Assembly (NCBI RefSeq): GCF_008831285.2
Contig: NC_045138.2
Span: forward strand, 16,773,934 to 16,837,933
Reading direction: 5' to 3'
DNA: 64,000 nt
DNA from: Nymphaea colorata
Taxonomy: Eukaryota > Streptophyta > Magnoliopsida > Nymphaeales > Nymphaeaceae
Positions 23,601 to 35,000 of the stretch are shown in pieces. Under the pieces are notes generated by a model, which made no database searches, was not told the DNA's origin, and saw nothing but the letters and a program-made list of their open reading frames with translations. A program made the translations under genes and the position numbers. Numbering within the stretch: position 1 is the first letter of the stretch; every line of letters begins with the position of its first letter.

Positions 23601-26600
23601 GTATCATATCACAAATTTAAAAAGCAACAGTATGTATTTTATGGTATGGCCCTTACAATACGTACCTTGCATAGGATACATGCTCAGTGTAGATGTTTAT
23701 TTTAGGAGGAAGTTTGTTATGGATTTACGAGTAACAAGCTATGCTGTCATGAAGAAGGCCTGCACTAAGGGATGGTCCCAACACAAATATGTATTCTCCA
23801 TCTTTTTGTTCTCTTTCAAGGTGATGAGTTCAACTATAAAGTGATGCAGTATGAAGCAATATTGATCTTATTGGTGGGAATCCTCCACTCTTGATGGAGG
23901 AATTTAGGACAGTGTAGAAGCCATGGAGTTCTGACATGGTACATAGTTTAAAATTTTTGTAAAGAAGAAGAATACAGTTTTGAGGTGTCTGATGTAGTCT
24001 TACCCGGTAGTAAAGATTCGAGAATGCATCTACACTTATGGTTCCTAGGAGTCTCAAGGCAAGGTCATGGATATGCTCTTATGCAGCTTCTATTGGTGAA
24101 GGGGTCTTCAGGTCCAAAAATCTAGGTTTTTGATGTGGAGGATGTTGTTAAAACTTGCCATCACCACTTTTAAATTCGGGATGTTGTTATCTTTTTGAAC
24201 CAGAACAATGCTCTTGGCATACTCCAGGTGTTTTGCTTACACTACCAACTTGGATCTTCCTAACAATTGACAGCTCATTTATGCAAGAACGGCTTGGAGT
24301 ATATAACTTGTTTCTTGGAAAAGAAACCTTATATCATGAGTAAATGATAAAATGAATTTATCAGTTATCACTTCTTCCTTGGCATTTTCACCATTAGAAG
24401 AAGAAAAGATTTCTTAGTTGGTTGCCATGGCAAACCATCAACCACTCAGATGGCTTGTCTTTGAAATTTCATCCACTTAAGCTTGATTGACTTGTTATTT
24501 ACAATGCCTACTAGGGTATGTGTTAGCTAAGTCACCGGGTGCGCCAACTATGGTGGCACACCTGCACCCGCACCGATGCGGGTGCGGCCCGACATGGCAT
24601 CAAATGAGTTTTGACTGTTCTGGAAAATGTTTTGGCCAAGTTTTCAATGATATATTGATTCAAGGTAACCTTGATAAAAAAAAGTTTAAAAATATAGACA
24701 AATAAAATTACTTATATGACAAATAACATATATATGTATATAATATATGTATACATATGTATATATATTCATATGCTCACGCCTCATCCGCACCCAATTT
24801 TTTTTGGAACTTGCCGCATCTCGCGCTGGCACCAGCACCCGCACCCATGTGACATAGTGTGTTAGTTATGGTATAGCCTTTATGCTGGGTAGCTAATAAA
24901 GGCCTATGATGGACTTGCCATTTACTGTGACTATGTTGGATAGGCTATTAGTTAGAAAGGCTGGTAAAAATTTTTCATTTACACATTCTTTTATGTCAGT
25001 CTTCCTATTTACAATTTTGGTATTGATGGAATTCTGCCTGAAGTTGGGTGCGAGTTTTGCTCTTATCGATTGCTTCATCTTCTATCAGGATATGGTGGGT
25101 GCTATGCCGGGCAGGTCCTACTTGATTGTAAGTGCTCCCACCTGGCCAGAGCTCCTTCCTGAGCTTGTAAACAACAAACTTAATTCTCTCTAATCAAATA
25201 CTTGCTAGTTTCAAAAACCACTCTAATAAATCTTCTAGATGTAGCTGTCCATAATCCAAGAGGCTCCACATTGGTGTTCTTTCTCTAACTCGTGTAGGCT
25301 AAGACTGTTGAAACTTGAAATTATGAAAAAAGATTCCTATCCATGAACAGGCAGGTGAAAAGCGCTTTTTGTAAACAAGTGATTGCAATTATTATTGGCA
25401 ACTGTTTGAAGATATCATTGACTGCTGCACAAGCTATTGAGCAACCCAGTGGTAAGGATAGGTTGTTTCTAGATGCCTCATCTATGGACTTATATGTGTC
25501 ACTTTTTTGACCTGCGGACATGCTTAGTGCTAGTTCTAACACTAATTGATACAGCAGATATGTTTTTGTTTGTTAATCAAATCTTAAAACCCTGAGAGTC
25601 TGTAAGGAACAGGGATACCAGACTTAACTTTAACTATATTCTTAACTTCTAGTGATTAAAGCTGATTATCTACCTATTTATGGACTCAAGTTCCCATGTT
25701 AGGATAAAAGTACTTGGAAAGTAGTCCAAACTCACTCCTCGTTATCTGAATTTTTTTCTGTCATGGGGTTATCCTATTTGGATCTCAAGATGGTCTTCTA
25801 GGAAAATGGAGAACACGGAACACTTATACGATTTGTCAAAAATGTGAACTCATAATTTCCTTTAATTTGGCATGTTATCTTGATCTGTGGTGGGATATGA
25901 TGATTGCTCTTTGTGGTTAAGAAAAAGTGATGATGTTAAAGAAACTTTGCCATTTACTGTTGATGTATTTTCTCCTTTTGTTTGTATTTGTTTAATAAGT
26001 TTATTTAACAAATAACCTGATTCCTTGGGGGCTGAGCTTCTTTTAGATATATGATTTGAAGGGCAGTCTCATGAGATCCACCATCATGTATTCTTGCCTG
26101 ATATATTTCAATCTGCCTTGCAGCAATAGAATTGAAGTCGCTTATCAAGAGGCTGTTGCTTTAAAGAGGCAAGAGGAACTTATTCGTGAAGAGGAGGCAG
26201 CATGGCAAGCTGAAAATGATCTTAAATCAAAGCGCGCTGCATCTGACAAAGAAAAGCGAACTAAAAAGAAGCAGGTTATGTGTTTTCTTTGGATGGGTTT
26301 TTGGAACTTAATTTAGAAGCTAGAATATAACCCTAGAGGTTATCATCTTAATTGATTAGATTGACTTACAGCCTAAGAATGAGAAATTCTGCTGAAAACA
26401 ATTTCTACTGAATTCATATTGTTGCATTAGGCTAAGCAAAAGAGAAACAATCGCAAGAAGGATAAGGCCAAGGATGAGAAATCTGGTGCACTGCTGCATG
26501 ATAAGCACCAGAAGCAGACAATTTTGGAGGAAAGAACCCTCGTGGAATTCTCTGCCAAGGAACAGTCTGACCTTGCTAAATGTGATGCTCAAGAATGTGA

Positions 26601-29315
26601 TGTTTCTGATGTGTCAGATACTGTGGAATATAATGTTGAAGCTTGTCAACCAACAGAAGACAGAGATGTTAGCCCAGTCAATTGGGACACAGATATGTCA
26701 GAAATACATCCCGCGACAGAAGCTAGTGGCTCTGAGATAAGTATTCAACGTGCAGAATATGGGAAAATTGACAAAAAGAATCGAACTGCCATGGACGACA
26801 GCTCCTCCACATGTTCTACTGATTCCGTTCCTTCCATTGTAATGAATGGGCAACACAGAGGACATGCTTTGCGTGGATACAACAGCCAAACATCACCAAG
26901 CAGGTTTGTGCGGTTTCTGCACTGGTTTTGTGTATCAAACATCCATGTTTACATCCTTGCTTATTTGTTCTTTTGATCCATTGCTGCAGAGAAAAGAATG
27001 AGCAGGCCAAAGAATGCCATGATCAAATTGGTTCCACCCATGATGGTGACAGACCATCTTTGGATTCTGTCCCAGATGCTGGCTTAGTATGTGATGATAG
27101 TAGCACCTGTGGAAGCATTGGACCTGAATCTGATTCTTTCTTGTCATTAAAAGATCGAACACGTTGGGTAGATCAGCATATTGAGAAGGTGAAGCTCTCC
27201 ATCTGTTTGAATTTGTGGTGCATGATATATATGTGCACATGGATGGGATCCCTCAGGCACTCAGAGAACTAGAAATTTTGAATGCATGCTATTTTGCCTT
27301 CAGATATTGCTAGGATTGTATCAGAAAGTATAGCTTCCTACATTTGAATTGAGCAACCTTCTGATAAAGAAGGTTAGAGGTCAGCATATTTGAGCTTGCA
27401 TGGCTTTTATGTATGAAAAATATCTTTCAGGCAGAAGTAAATGCTTGACTTTTCAAATTGCTAGAACTCTTCAGGAAGTCATGCTTCCTAAATCTGAATT
27501 TAGTAACCTTGCAAGAGAAAGATTACCCCTATATGAGTTCATATTGATTCTGTCTTGCTTTGAGAGATCCATTCCTGTTGGGGCAGGCTTCTAACTGTTG
27601 CAGGAAGCCTAGAACTGTATCATAAAGCTATGCTTCCTACATCTGTACCATAAAGCTGTTGCTGGAATTGTATGACAGAGCTCTGTGCAACTGAATTAGT
27701 GGTCTTGAATATCTTAAAGACTCATATTTTAGGTCTTGTTTCAACTTTCCTTCACTTGACTTGAGTTTGTTTGTTCCTTTTCCAGGATGAAGTTTCATTA
27801 CAACAAAAACGGACTGTAAAAAATGTTGACCTTGAAAGACCTTCAAAGCAGTCACCTGAACGAGCAGAGGAAGTTTCATCATCCCCCGCCAGCCCACCTA
27901 CTGTGAGAAATATGAAGCCTACTTCAGAAACAAGTGAAACAAGTGGGCTAGCTCAAGCTGAGCCAGTTCTTTCGAGGCAAGCATCTACGAACAGCCCATC
28001 GGAAAAAGGAGTGCTGCTACTAACCAGATCATCTAATCCCTTCTCATCCACGTCCCAAAATGAAACTCAAAGGCCGACAAGTATACCAAAGGTCCAGATA
28101 GATCACCATGATAACTCCTCACTGAAAACAATATCAAGTGATGCAAATGCTGCATTGTCAAGACCATCAAGTGCCCCAATTTTTGCTGCTTCTAGAGCGA
28201 CAACTTCAGTCATATCCACTACTTCATCACCTCCATTGTTGGCACGCTCGGTGAGTGCAGCTGGCCGGTTAGGGACTAGTATTGATCAACAGTCGGCCAC
28301 TTCATGTAGTCCTGCTGGTGCTTCTCAATCTTATAGAAATGCCATTATGAATGGACACAAAGTGAGAGCTTCAGGAATTCCTAGCTATTCCTCGTCCTCG
28401 TATCCTAGAGTAAGTCCAGCTTCTTCCTACTCTCAACCTCTCTCTTCAACATCAGCGACCTCATCATTGTCACATGGTGCATCATCGCCTGCATCCATAA
28501 CAACTTCAATGCTCTGCCAGAGCAGCTCTGTGAGGAAACCTGGCAATTCTGCAGGTACAAGCAACTGTCCTGGTTTTACTTTTGGCACAGTGGCACCTGA
28601 GATATTGCAACCGCCGCATCAATCAGAATTGCTTCTTGACGAATCCAGTCCTGTCTCTTGGTTGAATGATAGCACGTCACAAGAAGGTGAGAACAGTCTC
28701 TTCTGCGAATCATATTTTCAGGACGTTCCAAGCCTGGAGGTCTCCAGTTCAGGTAATAGGCGTCCAATGGGCCTTGCTGACTCGCAGGATGAGTTTCCTC
28801 ATCTTGATATTATCAATTACCTATTTGATGAGGAGCATAGTATCGGGAAAGCAGCAACAGTTGGTGGCATGCTAAAGGGCCCAGGGAATCATATCTTCAA
28901 TAGGCAATTTACCTTTCCCGGACTGCATGGTTTTGGACGAGGGAGTGACATGGGAATGATGGACCCAGGCACTTCTTTGCATGGGAGTCAGCTTGAGAGG
29001 TCAGCAAGGTATGCTGGTAACAGTCTCCAGCTGGATTATGGCTCACGAACTGGTTGGTATGACATACAAAGAGAGGGGCATGACATTATGCTTTCTTCAT
29101 ATATGGCACAACCTACTGCATTGGCAGAGAGCTTCTTATGCACTAATCCTCTAGGTCAACTTCATTGGTCTGCAGATTCTTCTGATATTTCATTGTTGAG
29201 AAACTCCGAGGCAGATGGATCTCTTTTTCAAATGCCTGTTGCAGGCTATACCAACTTGGGTTGCAGCAATGGGCTTAATGGATACTCTGTATTCAGACCA
29301 GCAAACGGCCGTTGA
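14674..29315 (+). CDS. MUSE13/14: MATH-domain protein of the MUSE13/MUSE14 (TRAF1A/B) family, about 1184 aa
   Basis: Twelve exons splice in frame: 14674-14851, 17257-17368, 17483-17571, 17674-17742, 17834-17963, 18962-19120, 19278-19629, 21729-21841, 26124-26274, 26431-26903, 26990-27188, 27786-29315. The MATH/TRAF-C domain covers about residues 60-193 (GKFTWKIENFSQINKRELRS, then HFAQFTIAVVNKD). A conserved segment follows (PFRCLDCQYRRELVRVY, RFVEERRSKLGKLIEDKGRW, STLVMDSLYSGLKALE). A charged coiled coil with Lys clusters lies at about 400-470, then a long Ser/Thr-rich tail. In Arabidopsis these adaptors bridge SCF-CPR1 to NLR immune receptors for turnover and also act in ATG6 stability. The length is near that of family members. 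Intron 8 (21842-26123) is the largest and holds a hAT-type MITE; intron 7 holds another MITE. Confidence 0.95.
19776..20212 (+). mobile_element. MITE, copy B, in intron 7 of the MATH gene
   Basis: Terminal inverted repeats CATAGTCACAAA (19778-19789) and TTTGTGACTATG (20200-20211) match over 12 bp. TGTAAA occurs immediately outside at 19770-19775 and 20213-20218, a candidate 6-bp target duplication. The interior is made mostly of A-rich then T-rich runs with no coding capacity. A related copy lies inverted at 2040-2345 and a possible fragment at 51200-51295. I cannot assign the superfamily with confidence. Confidence 0.75.
22847..23670. mobile_element. Possible non-autonomous element in intron 8 of the MATH gene
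   Basis: Both ends of this stretch are rich in GTATCG/GTATCA motifs (TGTATCGTAAACCGTATTGG, then ACGATGTATCAC, on the left; GTGTATCATATCAC on the right) around an AT-rich, gene-free middle. A small palindrome (TATTGG-ACCGG-CCAATA) lies at about 22883-22899. No clean terminal repeat or target duplication was found, so the borders are guesses. Confidence 0.3.
24527..24857. mobile_element. hAT-like MITE with 8-bp target duplication
   Basis: TGTGTTAG occurs directly outside both ends (24519-24526 and 24858-24865). The termini are inverted repeats: CTAAGTCACCGGGTGCG at the left against CTATGTCACATGGGTGCG read inward from the right, allowing one indel. The interior holds GC-rich inverted blocks (CACCCGCACCGATGCGGGTG) around an AT-rich palindromic core. 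An 8-bp target duplication is typical of hAT transposons. No transposase is present. It lies in intron 8 of the MATH gene. Confidence 0.85.
27300..27700 (+). repeat. Degenerate repeats in intron 11 of the MATH gene
   Basis: Variants of a segment resembling ATAGCTTCCTACATTTGAATT, followed by AGCAACCTT, recur near 27330, 27480 and 27630, often preceded by ATTGTATCA(T/G)AAAG. The copies are diverged and unevenly spaced. No coding role is apparent. Confidence 0.5.
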
Positions 29316-30000
29316 AGGCTGTTAAGGTGATGCCTCTGTGTTCGGCTGCATGGTCCCCTAGCCCATTAATGTATTCAAGGTGTTTTCACATGAAAGTTTG
29401 GTGTAATCCTGCTCGCTTAAACGTTCTGTAAAGAGGGATCCACAATTTGCTTCTACTCGCATTTCTACTATCTCTGTTTGCATTTTCCTGTTTCTCTTTA
29501 CTGATTCGAATTAGGAGCCATTAGTCCATTGGCTTCTTCAAGTTTCTGATGTGAAAGTTCCAAAATGAGGAGAAAAGTCACATGCCCTTGAGTTTGTTAC
29601 TTTGACATCCCTCGGTTGATCTCTGTCAATCATTTTGGCACAAGCAGCTCAAATCGACATTCTTCTCATTTTGCTTACTAGGGCACGGCAGCACCCCAAT
29701 TTGTTTGAGGTGTTTGAATAGCTTAAGTTATGCAGTTAAATTGCAAAGTAATTTAGATATGAAAAGTGATGATTAATTTCCGGTATTCTCGTTTTATATT
29801 CTGATACCCTTGTCTCTTAATATGGAAGCCACTCGTAATTGATCCTCCTCTTGTTAAAGAGGAAAATCACAGGTATGTACATCTGTGCAGATGGCAGTGG
29901 AGAGTCGGAAATTTCGCTGGAAGGGGCATTAATATGTACATTTTAATCGAGAAAAACACTAAAAATGTGAAAATATGTACTTATATAGGGTTTTCCGCCA
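29316..30000. other. 3' UTR and downstream region of the MATH gene
   Basis: No gene is seen. The first few hundred bases after TGA 29313-29315 are probably 3' UTR. No clear AATAAA stands out, which is common in plants. Confidence 0.4.
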
Positions 30001-30429
30001 CTAGGACTTTGTGGAAGATAGAAGCCTAAAACTTACCGCTGACTGCCTCCAACCCTGGACTCCAACGTGTCTGAGGATTTGATCCTTCTGTCTGAGTACC
30101 TCCTTTGAAATAAAAGCCAAACCCGATTCTTCTTCGAGGCAAGAATCATCACTCTGAATGTCCATGAGCCGATGATTGGTTCTTGATACTGAACATGCAG
30201 TCTGTTCCTGCCAGTAACCATTTAAACGAACTTCACCAAGCTTCGTCATTGGAAACCACAGTGATTCTCCTTTCCAGAGAACCATGTATCTCAGCATTTC
30301 TGTCTCAGGAAAGAGCATCTGAGGGCAGGAGTTGACCACCCCTATGTACATGGATCCACCAGATCTAGACTTGATAGTGCAGATAATCTGATGATCCGTG
30401 CATGCCAACAAGTTCCAATTTGTATTCAC
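30001..30429 (-). mobile_element. Possible LINE endonuclease-domain relic
   Basis: A 142-codon open frame contains WNLLACTDHQIICTIKSR followed by a hydrophobic YIGVVNS and a PMTKLGEVRLN segment. This layout resembles the apurinic-like endonuclease domain of plant non-LTR retrotransposons (DHQ-I-T, strand, then a W/DFN-like loop), but key residues such as GDFN are not intact. It lies 3' of the RT relic on the same strand, the reverse of the usual EN-then-RT order, so it would be a separate or rearranged fragment. Confidence 0.3.
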
Positions 30430-30999
30430 AAGTTTATGCTTTCAGTGTTTTGACCATTTACTAGTTACAACTCCCGTAAGCATCCATATTTTTATACTCC
30501 TTGCACTCAAAAGGGGGATCGATTTTCACAAAATTGTGTGAAAAATTTCCCCAACATATTTCCAATAGGCAGACCTGTTTTCTACTCTGTTATTATGGTA
30601 AATGGCATTCCTTGCAGACCCGAAGCTTGCCCGACACTTCCCTTGTGATCAGTTTTAATATCAAGGACCAAGCCAACAAATGCATTTCCTATTATATGAA
30701 CCACCAGCAAAAAGAGGTGCTTCCAAGAACATGTTACGAACAAATCTTCTTTATTTAGAGAAGCGAACCTAACCTTCCAACTTAGAAAAGCCGGGTTTTC
30801 AAAGTTAACTTCCAGTAAGGATCTACATCAAGAACATTTTTTCCATTTTGTAAAATAATAGAGGCTGCTGTTCTAAATACCAAACTCTACTACTAACCTG
30901 CAAATAGCCAATACATGCTTCATTGGACACTGTACCTTCACATGATAAAAAGAATAATATTTGCAGCCTGCTAACTTTTAGGGGCAAAGAATCACTTTC

Positions 31000-31500
31000 A
31001 TGACAAGCAGACGGCTCGGTGAAGCAAGCGGTTCATAGGGAATGGACCAACTTCAAATTTCAGAATAATGTTGGCCCACTCCAGTTCCTCAGAACAAAAC
31101 TGAATTTGCATGTAGTAATTTGCCTTAACAATTTGGGAAATTGGAAAGAAACCAAGGAAGGTTATGTTCATTTTGGGCTTTGGATAGAATAGGATAGTGT
31201 CGTTTGCATTGACAATATCATGCGGAGTCCTTTCCTTCTGATAAAGGCATGGACCGAGAAGCATAAAAATTGTCTGCAATATTTTTCTACCAAAAACAAG
31301 TATGATGATAGAGAATCACCTTGCCCAGTACCACATGAATCTGAAGAATATACCAACTTTTCCAATTAACAATAGTCACACAAGAAATTCGATCACAAAC
31401 AATAACTCTTCGAACCCATTTGCTTTGAAACATGAGAATATCATGGATTTTTCTAAGAACAGCCAGTTGACATGGTCATACGCCTTTCAAGAGATCAAGT
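31000..31500 (-). mobile_element. LINE reverse-transcriptase relic
   Basis: On the minus strand, reading down from about 31490, the frames contain in order YDHVNWLFLEK (RT motif of the K-A-Y-D-x-V-x-W type), GQGDSLSSYLFLV (typical R-Q-G-D-P-L-S-P-Y-L-F) and NANDTILFY (the catalytic A-D-D box, here with Asn for the first Asp). Frames shift between the motifs, including a one-base insertion before YDHVNW near 31470. It is a dead non-LTR retrotransposon fragment between the MATH gene and GPI8. Confidence 0.75.
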
Positions 31501-32051
31501 TTTTGATAGGGGCAGCCCTCGAGAATGTGACCAAGTTGAAAAAGACATTCACCATGATGATCATCTCTTGCCAAAAGGTGAAGACCAAGTGGACAGGGCA
31601 CTTGCTGTTGCTGCAAGATTGTTGTGAAAGTATACCATGGTTAGGAACTCAACTTGATTTGCAAAATTTTAATTTTTGAAGAACTTACTTTCTGATCATG
31701 TTCAATAGAATTTGATAGATTACTTTGCAGTTTATGCCAAGAAGGGACAAGTTAAGGAAGCGGTTTTGGATTATATTTGATGCGTAATAAATTAGGATCG
31801 TCATTATTTAAAAAGCGTATATTACTAGCAGCAGAAAAATTAATTGGATCCAAGATTTACCAGAAACGAGAGCTTATATCGTCATGTGTGTCAAGACTTG
31901 AGACAGTGGCCCTCAGCCCGGTATATTCATCAACCAAGAAACCCTGAGCAGATTGGGCAGCCGAGATTGCAGATTGCTGAAAATTGATTTTCTCTGGCTC
32001 CGTGAGGAAAACATGAGAACGGGGCTCGTGTAAGCGCTCTCTTCGAGCTCC
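31501..32051. other. Upstream region of GPI8
   Basis: No gene is supported. It contains LINE-like debris up to about 31680 and then presumed promoter sequence. Minus-strand open frames here (31857-32180) are generated partly by the GA repeat and look fortuitous. Confidence 0.4.
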
Positions 32052-32060
32052 CACGTGTGG

Positions 32061-32092
<32 letters not shown>

Positions 32093-32096
32093 GAGA
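32050..32096 (+). promoter_or_regulatory. G-box palindrome and GA tract abutting the GPI8 start codon
   Basis: A perfect palindrome-like CCCACGTGTGGG (G-box CACGTG at 32052-32057) is followed directly by a GA repeat at 32060-32096 with one GC interruption, ending at the ATG. G-boxes bind plant bHLH/bZIP factors; GA tracts bind BBR/BPC proteins. Whether this is promoter or leader cannot be decided without a transcription start. Confidence 0.55.
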
Positions 32097-35000
32097 ATGG
32101 GCCTGCCGGTTGAGAGGAGGGGGATCTTCGTCTTGTGGGTGGTGTTGGTTTCGATCACGATACATCCCAAGTTCAATCAAGCGACTGCATCATCGTCACC
32201 GCCGCCATCTTCAACGCACACCAATAACTGGGCTGTGTTGGTCTGCACATCTCGTTTCTGGTTCTCTCTCTCTCTCTCTTCTCTCTCTCGCTATAATTCT
32301 TCTCATTTGTTTGGAAATCAAAATGGTACAATGCATACCCGTGATGAAATTCTTTCCCGATGACAATTATAATGATGCCGTAGACTGCATACGCTCTGAA
32401 CTGTGCTTTAATCTGTTCTTCTCATCAGGACTGACATGTGAGTGGGTTCAGTTTCGTTTCTCTTATTCCATTTTTGTTTCTAATTCATTTTTTCTTTATT
32501 GATTTTTTTTAGTATTCTCAGCATCTGTTTGAGTTTGATCTTAAGGTGGGAAAGATAAGGATTTGTTATTTATGATTCCTCTCTTGATTGGATGGTGGTA
32601 CAGACTATTTTATCTGGCATATTTGAGAGGGTTGCTTCGAAGCATGTTTTTGGTGCCGGGAACAAGATGAATGCGAAAGCATCCGTCTTACCGACATTAT
32701 GAAGTTCACCACATTTTGTGTTGCACCCAATCGGTGATCTGTTTTTTAATCACTTGATACAATAACTTATGGAAACTAGCCATCTTCTTCAGCTTTTACT
32801 GGGTAATTTGTGGAGCTTTTGAAATGGAACTTAGTTCACTCTCTTCCACAGTTGAGACACACAAAAATCAAATATGTGCATCATGCAATTTGTCAGTTGA
32901 GTTCCTTCCGGTCACAAAAGAATATTGATGGGTTTGGCGTTCCAGTGATAAAGTTGTGCATCCCTGTGCCTTCGATTGGTAGGATCTGAATCTTTGGTGG
33001 AATTTCCCATTCTAAAACTTGGTCCTTCGATTCTGATTCATGAATTCAATAGACTTCATTTATGTTCTCATCAACAAATTATTGGCACTGGGGAGGTTGC
33101 TGGAGCCCGCCTGGAGGTGCTTATATACCTATCTCCTTAATTTTTCCCCTTTCTTGTAAATAGAATAAGACCTCTCTCTGAAACTTTTTATCAGATAAAG
33201 ATAAGGGTGATAACGACCATAGGATAGGATAGTGGTATTATTATCCAACTTTTATTACTCAAATTTCTCTCAAATTGTAGAAAAAAGATTGGCACCTATC
33301 AACAATAAACCAGTCTTGGTTCATATAAAGACAAGGTAAATTAGATCAGCATTGTGATTCCTGCGGGATAAGTACATGTTTCTTTCAATGAAAAAGTTCA
33401 TGAGCTATCGGTATCATGTGTTTAACTAACTGAAGGCATTGAATGACTCTTTCTTTCATTATCATTACTGGATTTTGTTTACCAACTGCACTATGACATA
33501 GAGATAGTGTTGTTCTTGAAAATCTGTGGCTGCTAAGAAAAATGGATTTTCTCCAGGTTTAATTATCGTCACATGGCCAACACTCTTTCATTATACAGGT
33601 AAGTGTATGGTGTTCCCCATTTGCTTAAGGTTCTTCATTCTCTATTGTTTTTTTAGCTATGTTACTGGTGCTTTCACAGGACAGTAAAGCGTTTAGGAAT
33701 TCCTGATGAGAGGATTATACTTATGCTAGCAGATGATATGGCTTGCAATGCTAGGAACAACTACCCAGCTCAAGTTTTTAATAATGAGAATCACCAACTT
33801 AACCTGTACGGAGATAATGTTGAAGTAAGAGTTTTCTCAGTACATATTTTTTGTGGTAGCTATCTCACTGAATTGAGAGTCCGTTCGTATATTTCATACA
33901 CTAGTAATTACCAAAAGAACATCTCACTTGCAAAAAACTTTAACTAATTATCCTTCTTCATTTGAGTCTTTGTCTCAAAACTGTACCGTATGCTTCTTCG
34001 TATGAGCTTATTGTAGGAAAAAGTTTCTATGCATCACTGCTGATTTCTTATGAGGCCTTGATATAGAATACTAATAATAAATCCTTCAGCCTTTCATATG
34101 ATGTGATCCAGGTCAAGAAATTGTGTTTTTCCTTAATAAAATGTCTTCTTGATTAGGACAGACATCATAATTGACCTTCTCTTTGGTGAAATAGACATGG
34201 TATATGGACGAGAAACATGTGGTCTTTTATTGGTCAATTTTTTAGGTGGTTTGCCTCTTGAAAGTAGAAGTTCCCAAAGTTATTCAAGTGACACATCACA
34301 TGCTATGAATGCTTTGGAACTTTCTATCTTTTCATGTATGTACTCTTTTGACCAGTACAATTTTTTATTTTGATTCCTCGTGTATTCTTCAGGTGGACTA
34401 TCGAGGCTACGAAGTGACTGTTGAAAATTTTCTAAGAGTGCTGACTGGACGTCATGACTCTGCAGTTCCAAGATCAAAACGTCTTTTGAGTGATGAAGGG
34501 AGTCATATACTTCTTTACATGACTGGACATGGAGGTGACCAATTTTTGAAATTTCAGGACTCGGAAGAGATCCAGAGTCATGACTTGGCAGATGCAATAG
34601 AGCAAATGCGTGAGAAGCGAAGGTAATACTGTATATTTGATGGCTGAATTTCTCGCTGCTTCTACAGTCTAAGTTAGAATTCGATTTTGTAATCTAAATG
34701 GCTTCAGTTTCTGAATTGTTGGTTATGTGGTTTTCTGTGGGACACACATTTTATTGATATCCGGCGTCCCTGACTAATACTCTGATTGATAAATTATTTA
34801 ATATGCTATTGAATGTGCTGTCATAAACCTCTACCATGCTATTTTCACTTTTGCCTTTTGTCTTCAGGTTCAAGGAATTGTTGATCATGGTGGATACTTG
34901 TCAAGCAGCCACCCTGTTCTCTCAGGTATCCACTGTACTTTGACTTTTTGACTGCTCATTAAGGGTCTCAACACTAAGCTTTACCTTACCAAGAGAAAGT

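Noticed and set aside
31857-32180. Minus-strand frames overlapping GPI8 exon 1
   Set aside because: Ser/Leu runs come from the GA tract; no recognisable domain, and the plus strand has a confident coding exon.
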